This document shows positions 38,437 through 47,053 of a stretch of DNA of 56,203 nt, piece by piece. The notes below the pieces were generated by a model. That model saw only the letters and a list, made by a program, of their open reading frames with translations. It was not told where the DNA came from and ran no database searches. The DNA lies in NCBI RefSeq assembly GCF_003477995.1, contig NZ_QUEM01000025.1:1-56203 (forward strand), in the 5' to 3' direction. The position numbers were made by a program, and so were the translations under genes. Position 1 is the first letter of the stretch. Every line of letters starts with the position of its first letter. This stretch comes from Bacteroides sp. OF04-15BH. Its GTDB lineage: Bacteria > Bacteroidota > Bacteroidia > Bacteroidales > Bacteroidaceae.

Positions 38437-38502
38437 GGCTCTGAGATTTCCAAAATTCCAGCCCGCCGGAACCACGGCTGTAATTTCAGAAATCTCAGAG
38501 CC
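38437..38502 (-). terminator. Long terminator hairpin after the phosphatase gene
   Basis: GGCTCTGAGATTTC and GAAATCTCAGAGCC are perfect 14-bp arms; an inner stem (AAATTCCAGCC/GGCTGTAATTT) continues the helix. On the minus strand it is followed by TGTTTTTAG. It is 17 nt after the stop of the gene at 38519. Confidence 0.8.
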
Positions 38503-38518
38503 TTAAAAAATCAGAATG

Positions 38519-38968
38519 TCAGCGGAACTCATGCAACTTCCTCCGGCATCCTTCTTCGATGTGCCGGGCCACCCGCCGATAGACCGCCTCGGACTGGAAA
38601 TTGGGGTCCTCCACTTCGGTATCCGTACCGAAGGCCCATTGATCGAACAAAATGATCCGGTCCCAATAGTTATACCCCAGCACACGGGTAACCGCATCAC
38701 GATGCCCCCTTGTAAAAACAATAATCCGGTCGGCAGCAGACAGCGGCCTATGATTGAGCGGGGCAGTTTCCCCGGTCATCCGATACCCCATCTCCGACGC
38801 GACGCGCGTCATCACCTCATCCCTCGGGTTCTGCCCCCAGGACAGAGTCCCCATAGAACACACTTCCACATCCTGTATTCCCTCACGCTCCAAAAGTGTC
38901 CGCAACACGCATTCTGCAAAAGGAGAACGACAGGCATTGCCGGTACAAACAAAAACAACTCTTTTCAT
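38519..38968 (-). CDS. Low-molecular-weight protein tyrosine phosphatase
   Basis: 149 residues from ATG at 38968, chosen because GGAG lies 6 nt upstream; the upstream TTG is less likely. The phosphate loop is C8-x5-R14-S15 in VFVCTGNACRSPFAE, and the general acid is the Asp in VEDPNFQSE. Family members dephosphorylate tyrosine, often on capsule-related kinases or arginine phosphate, but no kinase is visible here. It starts 13 nt after the stop of the gene upstream, so it is the last gene of a small operon. Confidence 0.92.
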   Translation of the reverse strand: MKRVVFVCTGNACRSPFAECVLRTLLEREGIQDVEVCSMGTLSWGQNPRDEVMTRVASEMGYRMTGETAPLNHRPLSAADRIIVFTRGHRDAVTRVLGYNYWDRIILFDQWAFGTDTEVEDPNFQSEAVYRRVARHIEEGCRRKLHEFR

Positions 38969-38981
38969 ACGCTCCAAACCA

Positions 38982-39425
38982 TTAATGAAACGGAATCAGC
39001 ACCTCTCCCTTCCGGTTGATAACGGCCTGCACAGTCAGTTCGTTATATTCTTTGCCGCCGAAACCATCCTCATCTGCAAAGAAACGGCCATCGGGGCAAA
39101 CCGTCCAGGATACACGGGCGCGGCCAGACTGAAACTCATACACCCAAAAACGATAGAGGGCTCTCAGTCGGACGGCATTGTCTGTGTTCACATCGCGGTC
39201 TCTGACCGACTGACAGACATCCTGTTCCGTAAAGGCCACCATCGTGCCCTCGAAGTCTGTCAGTTCCACCACCTGCCTCGTTCTCCAGTCTATAAGAAGC
39301 CTTTGCTTCGAGCCCTTCGATTCCAGAAACAGCATGTCTTCTCCCAAATCATGGATGTTGAAGATATAAACCAAATATCCGCGCTCAATGCCCCAAAGCA
39401 GGCGCTTTTCCTCTTCCGTTGTCAT
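38982..39425 (-). CDS. Conserved hypothetical protein
   Basis: 147 residues, no signal peptide or transmembrane segment, so probably cytoplasmic. It is mixed alpha/beta: a start MTTEEEKRLLWGIERGYLV, a strand VYIFNIHDLGE, a basic section SKGSKQRLLIDWRTRQVVEL, and a closing strand VQAVINRKGEVLIPF. No known family was recognised. It lies between two phosphatase genes on the same strand, with gaps of 13 and 38 nt, so it is probably co-transcribed with both and may be a partner or substrate. Nothing more can be said. Confidence 0.6.
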   Translation of the reverse strand: MTTEEEKRLLWGIERGYLVYIFNIHDLGEDMLFLESKGSKQRLLIDWRTRQVVELTDFEGTMVAFTEQDVCQSVRDRDVNTDNAVRLRALYRFWVYEFQSGRARVSWTVCPDGRFFADEDGFGGKEYNELTVQAVINRKGEVLIPFH

Positions 39426-39463
39426 ATTCTCTTCATTTTTATGATTCCTTCCAATAAAAGTCT

Positions 39464-40381
39464 CTATCTTTCCGTTACAAAGACCCGGTTTACCGCAAAC
39501 AAATGCTTCTTCCGGAGCAGGAACTCCTTTTCAAAGTCCTGCCCCAGTCCTAAGGAACACCGTTCATCGGCGGTAAGGGCTTTCATCACACTGTTCAGAC
39601 GGGCGGCAATGTCTTCGCAACGGAAATTTCCCTCCGTGCGGTGCCCGCGCATCTCCGGCACCTCGGCCAAAGGGACAGACGGATGAAAGACGTAATACAG
39701 CGCAAGGGCTATATCCGTGCGATGCAATCCCATGGCACAGGACAGATAAAACCCACCCCGGTCTATCAGCCGGAACAGCAAAGGCAACGAGGCGATAATC
39801 CGATGCACATCTGTCTGCCGACTGTCCACCGGAATGCTGTAATACTCCATGCCGGCCTGCCGCACCTCGCGGGCAAAACGGTCGGTCTGGTCGGCAGTCC
39901 GCAAATCAATAATCACTTTCACTCCGGCAGCACGGACACGCTGCAACAGCCAGTGACTGCCGCGCCCGGAAAGGGTACGCCCACGCACTCCGCATGCCGT
40001 CACGGGGGCCAGATCAACAATAGGCAACGGTTTCAGATGCTCAAAAAGAGCGTTCGTCTTCCGAAACCCTGCCGCACCATCCGCCTGTAACCCTTGCGAA
40101 GACGGAATCTTGTTTTGTGCATTCTTTCCGATATGCCACCCATCACACCAGGCACATTTATATACCGAAAAATGCACACCCCGTTTACTTCCCATAGCAT
40201 CGGCTGCTTTTTGTGCGGCCATTTTCGACGGATAGGAAACCTTCAGTACTCCGCTCCGACGCGAGACATGGCTATAGCGGCTGAATATCCCCCAAGCATT
40301 GCGTGTCACAAATATATTGGCGAATGCTCCCGGTCGTGTCAGCTGCTCTGCAATGGCCCATATCAAATTCTTTATCTTCAT
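39464..40381 (-). CDS. Dual-specificity-like phosphatase with N-terminal CxxC/WHIG domain
   Basis: 305 residues from ATG at 40381; the longer frame begins with TTG. Residues about 1-90 contain a helix (AEQLTRPGAFANIFVTRNAW), then VYKCAWCDGWHIGKN, a small CxxC plus WHIG motif seen in short Bacteroides or phage proteins. Residues about 115-245 look like a tyrosine/dual-specificity phosphatase: VKVIIDLRTADQTDR, then the signature C215-x5-R221 (YLSCAMGLHRTDIALALYY). The fusion is unusual. The rest is a helical tail. It shares strand and spacing with a hypothetical protein and a second, unrelated phosphatase. Confidence 0.7.
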   Translation of the reverse strand: MKIKNLIWAIAEQLTRPGAFANIFVTRNAWGIFSRYSHVSRRSGVLKVSYPSKMAAQKAADAMGSKRGVHFSVYKCAWCDGWHIGKNAQNKIPSSQGLQADGAAGFRKTNALFEHLKPLPIVDLAPVTACGVRGRTLSGRGSHWLLQRVRAAGVKVIIDLRTADQTDRFAREVRQAGMEYYSIPVDSRQTDVHRIIASLPLLFRLIDRGGFYLSCAMGLHRTDIALALYYVFHPSVPLAEVPEMRGHRTEGNFRCEDIAARLNSVMKALTADERCSLGLGQDFEKEFLLRKKHLFAVNRVFVTER

Positions 40382-40590
40382 CTCTCTACCTGATTTTAAC
40401 AAGGGATGCTCCTGCAAATAGATTCACCGCCCATGCTTTTACTGTTTCTATAACTAATGGAGGGGACAACAGCATGAAATCTATCAGAAAAGACTACAGC
40501 CGATGAAACCGCAGAATGCCATAGTTCACAAAAATAAAAAATCCGCACAAAATTTCGGACTTTTCATGGAAAAATATAAAACAGGATGAT

Positions 40591-40598
40591 TAACTTTG
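40591..40598 (+). promoter_or_regulatory. -7 box upstream of the FISUMP/DUF1566-like gene
   Basis: TAACTTTG fits TAnnTTTG and lies 56 nt before the ATG at 40654. No -33 element was seen. Confidence 0.4.
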
Positions 40599-40653
40599 AG
40601 GAATGATTGCCAAACTTCATTGAGAATAACCTTCAGAAAAACAAGAAACTGCC

Positions 40654-41376
40654 ATGAAACAAAAAATAATCAAAACCGCCACCCATCTAATGGCCAAAGC
40701 CGCCATGAACTATGCAAAAAACAAGTTGCAACATGCCGGATTGATGCAACTGGCCAAGCATAAAGAAGAAGTATGGAACGTGGGAGACCTGGTCATCCAG
40801 AACAAGACACTCGCCATCGTTGTGGACGAAAAGACCATAGCCACCATTGCCGCTCAGGAAGGCAAATGGCAATTTATGAATTCATATTGCCCCTACCTGC
40901 ACGAGGTGGGTTACAATGGCGACTGCGGACTGAAGACCCAGGCTACAAGCCGGAGCAACGGAGCCGAAAACCAGTTTCTGGTGGAATCATTGATCCGTCA
41001 GTTAGAATCACCTACCCGGAACACTTACGGCTGTCCTCCACCGGAGTATTACATTCCGGCCTTCGACTTCTGCTCTTCTCTGGGAGCCGGATGGTATCTG
41101 CCGGCCTTTGATGAATTATGGAACATGTTTTCCAATCCTCTGGTAGCAGCCGCGTGGAGAAAGTATGCCTCCCTACAATCCGGAAAAGATTATACGAACC
41201 GGGAACTGCAAATATGGTCTTCGACAGACAACGGACATCCGACATCGGAAAACGACGTAAATTATACCGAAGCACTGGCTCTAACGGTTTCGGCCGAAGG
41301 GAAGTTGTCGGAGCACTCCAAAATCAAAAGCCAACCGGCAATGATCATCGCATTCTTCAAACTGGAGTCTGTATGA
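40654..41376 (+). CDS. DUF1566/FISUMP-like protein
   Basis: 240 residues without a signal peptide; a slightly hydrophobic N-terminal helix is too weak to be a membrane segment. The C-terminal 120 residues have the pattern of DUF1566/FISUMP-like domains, with Trp- and Pro-rich strands around FDFCSSLGAGWYLPAFDELW and QIWSSTDNGHPTSEND. Such domains are usually extracellular or appear in retroelement- and phage-linked variable proteins, so a cytoplasmic copy is odd. It sits 102 nt upstream of the ADP-ribosylglycohydrolase gene and may share its transcript. The exact role is unknown. Confidence 0.55.
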   Translation: MKQKIIKTATHLMAKAAMNYAKNKLQHAGLMQLAKHKEEVWNVGDLVIQNKTLAIVVDEKTIATIAAQEGKWQFMNSYCPYLHEVGYNGDCGLKTQATSRSNGAENQFLVESLIRQLESPTRNTYGCPPPEYYIPAFDFCSSLGAGWYLPAFDELWNMFSNPLVAAAWRKYASLQSGKDYTNRELQIWSSTDNGHPTSENDVNYTEALALTVSAEGKLSEHSKIKSQPAMIIAFFKLESV

Positions 41377-41478
41377 CAAGCGGCCTTCGCGCCTCACAAA
41401 GCCGACCAGGGAAAAGCATCTTTGGAAATCTCCATGCATCACCATAAATAAAAAATCACAGTAAAAAACGAATATAAT

Positions 41479-42555
41479 ATGGAACATCACAACATAAACG
41501 ACCGGATAAGAGGTTCCCTGATTGGCGGAGCCATAGGAGACGCTCTGGGTTACCCCGTGGAATTTATCTATCCCTATCATCGCATACAGGAAAAGTATGG
41601 TATCAACGGTATCACACGCTATGACACGACGCAATGGTGGACGGAAAATACCGACAACAACGGCACAGCCGTAGTGTCGGACGATACGCAAATGACTTTG
41701 TTCACCGCCTGCGGCATCCTGAACGCCCAAAAGAACCAAACAGCCATTCTGTCAGAGATTTGTGAGGCTTATCTGGAATGGTTATGCACCCAAATGGAAA
41801 AGAACAAAAAGGGATTCGACCAGTGCTGGATTCGCAGACTACCCGAACTTAACGCCCGCCGGGCACCGGGAAACACCTGTATCTCTGCCCTGCGCCATAT
41901 TATGGCCGGACTCACCCCGCACAACAACAGCAAGGGGTGCGGCGGCATCATGCGTATCTCTCCGATTTCTCTTTATGGAGCGGTGGATAATCGTATGAAC
42001 ATCCGGGAAGCCTGCCATCTGGCAGCCGAGGCCTCAAAGCTGACTCATCAGCACCCGTTGGGCTATATCCCATCGGCCTTCACGGCATACCTCATTTACC
42101 GTCTGGCACAGGATCAGCATCCCGATGCCGAAAGCTTCAGGAAATACATTAAAGAGAGTCTGGACTTTATTCAGGAATCCTATCCGGAACATCCGGAGGA
42201 GGTGGAGAAGTTCAACCGACTGATTCAGACTGCCGTCCAGTGGGCAGAGACACCGGAGGATGATGTCCGCGTCATTGAAAAGGAACTGGGCGGCGGTTGG
42301 GTTGCCGAAGAAACGGCAGCCATAGCCGTTTACTGTTCGCTGGCCCATTTCAACGATTTTGAGAAAGCCATGATTGCCGCGGTCAATCATAGCGGCGACA
42401 GCGACTCAACCGGTGCCGTAACCGGAAATATTCTCGGAGCCGCAATGGGATATGAAGCCTTGCCGGCATTCTATAAAGAGAATCTGGAACTGCATCGGGT
42501 CATTCTGCATATTGCCGATGATCTTTATGCCGGTGCTGAATCCCAGTTCGAGTAG
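41479..42555 (+). CDS. ADP-ribosylglycohydrolase family protein
   Basis: 358 residues. The N-terminal signature RGSLIGGAIGDALGYPVEF is characteristic. The metal-binding residues are in VVSDDTQMTLF (D68, D69) and the C-terminal NHSGDSDSTGAVTGNILG (D307, D309, T311), which bind the two Mg ions in this fold. Such enzymes remove ADP-ribose from proteins or nucleic acids, or are relatives with other substrates. No ADP-ribosyltransferase is recognised in the window, so the modification it reverses is unknown. A hairpin terminator follows. Confidence 0.9.
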   Translation: MEHHNINDRIRGSLIGGAIGDALGYPVEFIYPYHRIQEKYGINGITRYDTTQWWTENTDNNGTAVVSDDTQMTLFTACGILNAQKNQTAILSEICEAYLEWLCTQMEKNKKGFDQCWIRRLPELNARRAPGNTCISALRHIMAGLTPHNNSKGCGGIMRISPISLYGAVDNRMNIREACHLAAEASKLTHQHPLGYIPSAFTAYLIYRLAQDQHPDAESFRKYIKESLDFIQESYPEHPEEVEKFNRLIQTAVQWAETPEDDVRVIEKELGGGWVAEETAAIAVYCSLAHFNDFEKAMIAAVNHSGDSDSTGAVTGNILGAAMGYEALPAFYKENLELHRVILHIADDLYAGAESQFE

Positions 42556-42570
42556 AGAGTTTCTGATACA

Positions 42571-42629
42571 AAAAATGCCGTGAAAGAAGATAGCGGGGAT
42601 TTGCACCGTCATCTGTCTTTCACGGCATT
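42571..42629. terminator. Bidirectional terminator
   Basis: AATGCCGTGAAAGA and TCTTTCACGGCATT are perfect 14-bp arms around a 28-nt loop, between the convergent genes ending at 42555 and 42669. Confidence 0.7.
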
Positions 42630-42668
42630 CTGCAACGAATATCAACATTTAGGACTCACTCAGATAAG

Positions 42669-43070
42669 TTATTCCAGATTACCCAATTCAGCCTTCACTT
42701 CATAATAGGTGCTTCTTATCATACCTAATATTCGCAGGATATGCCCCACATTAACCTTCAGGCTTTCCTCATCGGTATAGAAGAACTCACAATTGGCTGA
42801 AACGCTTTTCAAGGTCCGGTCAATATAGACTTTGGTAAGCTTGATTTCCCGGCTTAATTTATTGCAGACGGCCAGAGTCAACGCCTCTTCGCCTTCCTCA
42901 ATATCGGCAAACTGCGGAAACAAGGCCGAAACAAACGGTTCTTCATCGTCACCGGTCAAAAAATAGAAACACTTCATCTGATAGCGTACAAAAATATCGC
43001 CGTCTTCGTCAATCTGCGGTTTGTAACCATTGGCTTCAATGGCTTCCTGAATCATTTCTTTCTTAATCAT
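42669..43070 (-). CDS. YbjN-like protein (small)
   Basis: 133 residues, no signal. The pattern MIQEAIEANGYKPQIDEDGD at the start, then FVRYQMKCFYFLTGDDEEPF and a final helical part, resembles the YbjN/T3SS-chaperone-like fold also suggested for the neighbour at 43086-43550. A strong Shine-Dalgarno (AGGAGG), rare in Bacteroidetes, precedes the ATG by about 10 nt. It is the last gene of the AAA+/YbjN operon, 15 nt after the previous stop. A role as an adaptor of the AAA+ ATPase is inferred from position only. Confidence 0.6.
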   Translation of the reverse strand: MIKKEMIQEAIEANGYKPQIDEDGDIFVRYQMKCFYFLTGDDEEPFVSALFPQFADIEEGEEALTLAVCNKLSREIKLTKVYIDRTLKSVSANCEFFYTDEESLKVNVGHILRILGMIRSTYYEVKAELGNLE

Positions 43071-43085
43071 CTTGCTTTCCTCCTG

Positions 43086-43550
43086 TTAGTTTTGTTCCTC
43101 ATCATTATCAGTCACTTCTTCGGCAACCGTTTCCTTACTACCCTCTTCGCTGCTGGCATCCGACGTAGCCTCTTCAATCTCCGCCATTACCTTACGGGCA
43201 AATTTAAGGGCGGAAACCAATCGAATGATCATTTGAGGAATTGTCTTCATAAAATCCTCATCGCCAATCAGTTCTCTTTCATAAAAAAGCCAGATACTGC
43301 TTCCGCATATAAAGGTCTTGACATATTTCAGGGTTGAGTTAATCTTCTCCATCAAGGCACAGGCTTGCAGTGCCTTGCCTTCCTCGCACTCATAGATCCC
43401 GGGCAAGGACAGGCTGAGAAACTCCTCGTCGCTGTCGTTATAGACAAGCAAGAAATTCATCCCTTCATAAGTGAAGCTATAGTTGGCATTTTCCTCTGGC
43501 TCCAGAACAAATCCCAGATCACTGAATGCTTCAAAAAGTTTTTCTTTCAT
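43086..43550 (-). CDS. YbjN-like protein with acidic tail
   Basis: 154 residues. It begins with KEKLFEAFSDLGFVLEPEEN, then YSFTYEGMNFLLVYNDSDEE, the same order of helix and strands as the next gene, so the two are probably paralogues with a YbjN-like chaperone fold. A very acidic C-terminal tail (about 124-154, rich in Glu/Asp/Ser) is unlike its partner. It starts 31 nt after the AAA+ gene's stop. Confidence 0.6.
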   Translation of the reverse strand: MKEKLFEAFSDLGFVLEPEENANYSFTYEGMNFLLVYNDSDEEFLSLSLPGIYECEEGKALQACALMEKINSTLKYVKTFICGSSIWLFYERELIGDEDFMKTIPQMIIRLVSALKFARKVMAEIEEATSDASSEEGSKETVAEEVTDNDEEQN

Positions 43551-43581
43551 AGTCGTATTATTTTATGGTTTTTTACTTCTT

Positions 43582-44559
43582 TTATCTGAATCCGATCACG
43601 GCAGGACGGCATCCTTCATCTTTCGGTGAAAACTCGCCTCTTATCCGCTCATACTCGCGCAACTCCTTTTTGCTGACCGAAGGATTCTTTTTGGAAATGA
43701 CCTCCTCCAGAAGAGTCTGGCTGATGCGCCGGTAGTCTTCTGCCTTTTCCTTTATCGTGGCATTGAACATCTTGCGTGCTGCCGATTGCACAATATAGCA
43801 AATGTCACTGCAATTATATCCTTCTGTCAGTTCTGCCAAACGGGTCATATCGATATCCTCTTCAAACGGCAGTTTCGAAAGAGACAAGGCAAAAAGACTC
43901 TTGCGTGCCTCCATATCCGGCATGTCGACATAGACCATCTCGTCGATGCGTCCGGTACGCAATACTGCCTTATCGATATACTCCGGATGATTGGTCGCAG
44001 CCAGCACGTAGACTCCCCGTTCGGAAGCATTGTTAAGCATGCAGAGAAATTCATTGACCTCACCATTGTAATGCTGATTTTCCTCACCGCCGGAACGCTT
44101 GGGCACCATAGCATCGAATTCATCGAAAAACAGCAATGTGGGTGCCTCTTTCTCGGCATTACGGAACACTTCGCCGATTTTCTGCTGTGTGCCATGAATC
44201 CACGTACAGGCCAGATCATCAGGCACAATCTTGATAAAATTGATACCGAGTTCTTCGGCTATCTTCTCGGCAAAGAATGTCTTCCCGCAACCAGCCGGAC
44301 CATAGAACAGCATGGACGGCGGTTTGATGCCATACGCCTCGGCACACTTACGGTTCTTCAGTACATTGATAAAGCCTTCTTTGATAAAATCCTTCAGCTC
44401 ATTCATTCCTGCGATGTCGGCAAGACCGTTTCCCTTTTTCTTCGGTTTCTCTGCGGGCTTGCGCTCGGTTTCCTGCCCCGAAAAGATTTTTTCTTCGCTC
44501 ACAAGGTTCTGTCCGCTGATACGGCGAAGCAAGTCTTTTTCTATATCTGATGTTTTCAT
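43582..44559 (-). CDS. Classic AAA+ ATPase
   Basis: 325 residues. A linker (about 1-45) with KPAEKPKKKGN precedes one AAA module. Walker A is GPAGCGKT (87-94), Walker B LLFFDE (142-147), sensor 1 is N190 in ATNHP, and the arginine fingers are probably R201 and R204 (LRTGR). The pattern is that of the classic AAA group (FtsH/Cdc48-like), which forms hexamers that unfold or remodel proteins. There is no protease domain or transmembrane helix. A strong GGAGGA Shine-Dalgarno precedes the ATG. It heads an operon with two YbjN-like genes, which may be its adaptors. Confidence 0.88.
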   Translation of the reverse strand: MKTSDIEKDLLRRISGQNLVSEEKIFSGQETERKPAEKPKKKGNGLADIAGMNELKDFIKEGFINVLKNRKCAEAYGIKPPSMLFYGPAGCGKTFFAEKIAEELGINFIKIVPDDLACTWIHGTQQKIGEVFRNAEKEAPTLLFFDEFDAMVPKRSGGEENQHYNGEVNEFLCMLNNASERGVYVLAATNHPEYIDKAVLRTGRIDEMVYVDMPDMEARKSLFALSLSKLPFEEDIDMTRLAELTEGYNCSDICYIVQSAARKMFNATIKEKAEDYRRISQTLLEEVISKKNPSVSKKELREYERIRGEFSPKDEGCRPAVIGFR

Positions 44560-44823
44560 CTTCTATCCTCCTATGTTTTGTTTGTCTTTATAAGCAGAGA
44601 GGGATGCCAGGAACCTCTTCTACTCGAAAAACTGTTATTTTTTATTAAAACATCAACAAAATGTTTGTATCGCTCCAAAACATCACCAGCCTTCAAATCT
44701 GTTTTTACGAGGTGCAGTATTGGGGCGTCAACATTATTAAAGAAGAGAATACAGAAAAGAATATATCAGGGAACCTTCATTTTTTAGAAACAGATGTTTC
44801 CAGAATGGCACATCTGTAGTTAT

Positions 44824-44879
44824 AAAAAAACGGCAATCTCTTTCAGAATGAATCATTTATATTCTGAAAAAGATTGCCG
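44824..44879 (-). terminator. Terminator of the S41 peptidase gene
   Basis: The arms CGGCAATCT.TTTCAGAAT and ATTCTGAAA.AGATTGCCG form a long stem; on the minus strand T7 follows. It begins 18 nt after the stop of the gene at 44897. The rest of the gap (44560-44823) holds nothing recognisable. Confidence 0.85.
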
Positions 44880-44896
44880 GAGAATAAGAATTAGTA

Positions 44897-46513
44897 TCAG
44901 AATTCCTTTTTCAATTTTTCGAGAAGAAAAAGAATTTCCGCATTTCTATCGAAATCATATTTTTTATAGTCCTCATAAGATGGCATCCAGTCCGGATAGA
45001 AGGTCTTGGCTCGCCGATCATTGCCTGGCAGAAATATCTGCAAGGAATTGGAAATACTCCCCCGCAAACCGGTAAGCGGAAGTTTGAACGTGGTTTGCTC
45101 CATAAAGGTATTTGGTGCCTGTCTGCTCGGTACGCCTACAACCGTAGCTCCCAATTTCCATAAATAAAATGCATAGTGAAAAGCTGCGCTGAAGGTATTG
45201 CAGTCTGTGACCACAAAAACATGCCGGGGAGTATACAACGGCTTTTCGTTCTGTGCTGCCAACAAATGAGGCACACTGGTCATATAAATATTGTCACGGC
45301 ACAATTGCTCGATTGTAGGAACTGATGCCGTTGTATCCTCTACACCCAAAGTATAATCTCCCATTTTCCAATTGGCTTTCCGGGCACTGTTAAAATGGGC
45401 AAGGTCTGTATTCTGCTTTTGCAGCAACAAAGGAGAAATGAGCTGATAGAATTTCCCATTTTCAACGGTAATACAACGCGGACCATAAAGCTGATAGAGT
45501 GTAGGAAGCGTAATGGGTGTCCATCCTCCCGAGTTGCCTCTAAGGTCAATAATCAATGTAGTCGACCGGTTATCTTTCATTTCTGTCAGCATTTCCGCAA
45601 AGGTTTCGGAGAAGGAAGCAAGGTTCTTGATTGCCTCAAGTGTATCAGCAGGCTTCTTCATACCCAAATTCCGGTAGTAACTATCCAGCTGCTCCATTCC
45701 TCCCCATCCGTTATTGTACATGAATTCAAAATTGTCACGACCGTAAATCATATCAATATTGATATACATCACCTGCTTCTCCTTATCGATAAACCGATAT
45801 TCCAACTGCTTTTTGGGCAGTTGCATGGAAGTGGAAACAAATGCGGTTATGTCGGCATAAGCCTTCTCTGGAGACTCCAACGGCAGAGTAACCTGCTCCG
45901 TACGATTATCGGGTGACAGCAAAGTCAGACACAACGAATCTTTCTGTCTCGGAAAGAGCTGGTGCAGGAATTTTTCGTGCAATATTTGGTTGCATATAAG
46001 GGTATAGCTGTCATAAAGATTCTCACATGCTCTCAATTGTGAAGCACGAGTCAACACAGCCTGCAGGGAATCACCTTGGATCGAGAGCACCCGGCTTCCC
46101 AACAAGTGACGGTATGTCTTAGGCAAACCGTTCACAATAAGTCCCTCCGGTATCACCTTCAGACGTAACGGTAGCATTCGCTGCATCTGTTCCCCCGATG
46201 GAGCGGGACTGGACAGCCAAGTATGCCCATCCCGTATGTTTGAAAGAAAAGCCGAAACCTGATCATAAAAATCCTGCATACTGTGAGGTGTGGAACGTAG
46301 TCTGTTTTCCAATTCAAAAGCAGCCTTTCGAAAAAAGAATTTTCCACCGAAACCGGTATAAGGATCCGGATGTGTACTTTCCAACATTTCCACAAGATAT
46401 TCAAAATCGGACACAAGTGTATCCCCCAAAACAACCTGCGAAGTTTGTGCATAACTGCGAATGCCCCCAAAAGACAAACCACAAAATAAAATGGTACATA
46501 ACAAATGCTTCAT
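44897..46513 (-). CDS. Secreted S41-family peptidase (C-terminal processing peptidase-like)
   Basis: 538 residues with a signal peptide (1-22, ending SYAQ). Residues about 30-120 form the usual N-terminal helical cap (EYLVEMLESTHPDPY). Residues about 270-510 hold the S41 core: TTLIIDLRGNSGGW is the family signature, and VVTDCNTFSAAFHYAFYLWK carries the likely nucleophile Ser. ATVVGVPSRQAPNTF is the following conserved loop. The region between is PDZ-like but not certain. It is secreted and probably cleaves peptides at the cell surface. It is divergent from the giant surface-protein operon, sharing the intergenic region with a candidate operator at 46695-46714. Confidence 0.75.
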   Translation of the reverse strand: MKHLLCTILFCGLSFGGIRSYAQTSQVVLGDTLVSDFEYLVEMLESTHPDPYTGFGGKFFFRKAAFELENRLRSTPHSMQDFYDQVSAFLSNIRDGHTWLSSPAPSGEQMQRMLPLRLKVIPEGLIVNGLPKTYRHLLGSRVLSIQGDSLQAVLTRASQLRACENLYDSYTLICNQILHEKFLHQLFPRQKDSLCLTLLSPDNRTEQVTLPLESPEKAYADITAFVSTSMQLPKKQLEYRFIDKEKQVMYINIDMIYGRDNFEFMYNNGWGGMEQLDSYYRNLGMKKPADTLEAIKNLASFSETFAEMLTEMKDNRSTTLIIDLRGNSGGWTPITLPTLYQLYGPRCITVENGKFYQLISPLLLQKQNTDLAHFNSARKANWKMGDYTLGVEDTTASVPTIEQLCRDNIYMTSVPHLLAAQNEKPLYTPRHVFVVTDCNTFSAAFHYAFYLWKLGATVVGVPSRQAPNTFMEQTTFKLPLTGLRGSISNSLQIFLPGNDRRAKTFYPDWMPSYEDYKKYDFDRNAEILFLLEKLKKEF

Positions 46514-46694
46514 AAAACAAATCTAGATGAACCCTATCATTTTACATTTTCTTGCTTTGACAGCAGGATTCTTTATCTGCCAAAACAAAATATCTTTTAA
46601 CTACATACTTAAAAATGACTCTTTACATTCTGATCTGCTCAAAAATAAGAACTCTTTTCTTATCAGAAAAAAAACTACAAAGTTTTCTTTACAG

Positions 46695-46714
46695 AAGTAT
46701 ACTTAAGTATACCT
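46695..46714. promoter_or_regulatory. Candidate operator, tandem palindromic 10-mers (site 2)
   Basis: Identical over 20 bases to 4343-4362, including the 16-bp palindrome GTATACTTAAGTATAC (46697-46712). It lies 182 bp upstream of the S41 peptidase start and about 310 bp upstream of the surface-protein promoter. Confidence 0.7.
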
Positions 46715-47021
46715 GAAAGACCTTATTATCTCCAATACTGGCTCCTTCCTATAATATGATTTTGCAAATCAACAAAATACAAACATAGATAATATTTTCG
46801 ATATCATTATTTGACAACAGTCTATTTTTCACTCCAAGAAGTCCGTTAAAATATTTAAGCACAGCTTTATCTATTCATATATTCCCTCCAAATACCCTGA
46901 ATTCTATTCTTATCTAATTTTTTCAACATAGACAGAAAAGTACAATGTCTTATAAGTTTTTATGCAGAAATATCAAACTAGTGCATTAATATTGATTTAC
47001 AATATATTATTTTTAAAAACC

Positions 47022-47053
47022 TTTGTTCGTATCACTATATTTTCGTACTTTTG
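47022..47053 (+). promoter_or_regulatory. Promoter of the giant surface-protein operon or of a leader RNA
   Basis: TTTG (47022-47025), a 20-bp spacer, then TACTTTTG (47046-47053) match the consensus. The start site would be near 47060, about 730 nt before the first start codon. Confidence 0.65.

Noticed and set aside
40474..40506. Ten-codon frame after a GGAGGGG sequence
   Set aside because: The ribosome-binding site is good but the peptide is too short to support and no promoter places it in a clear leader.
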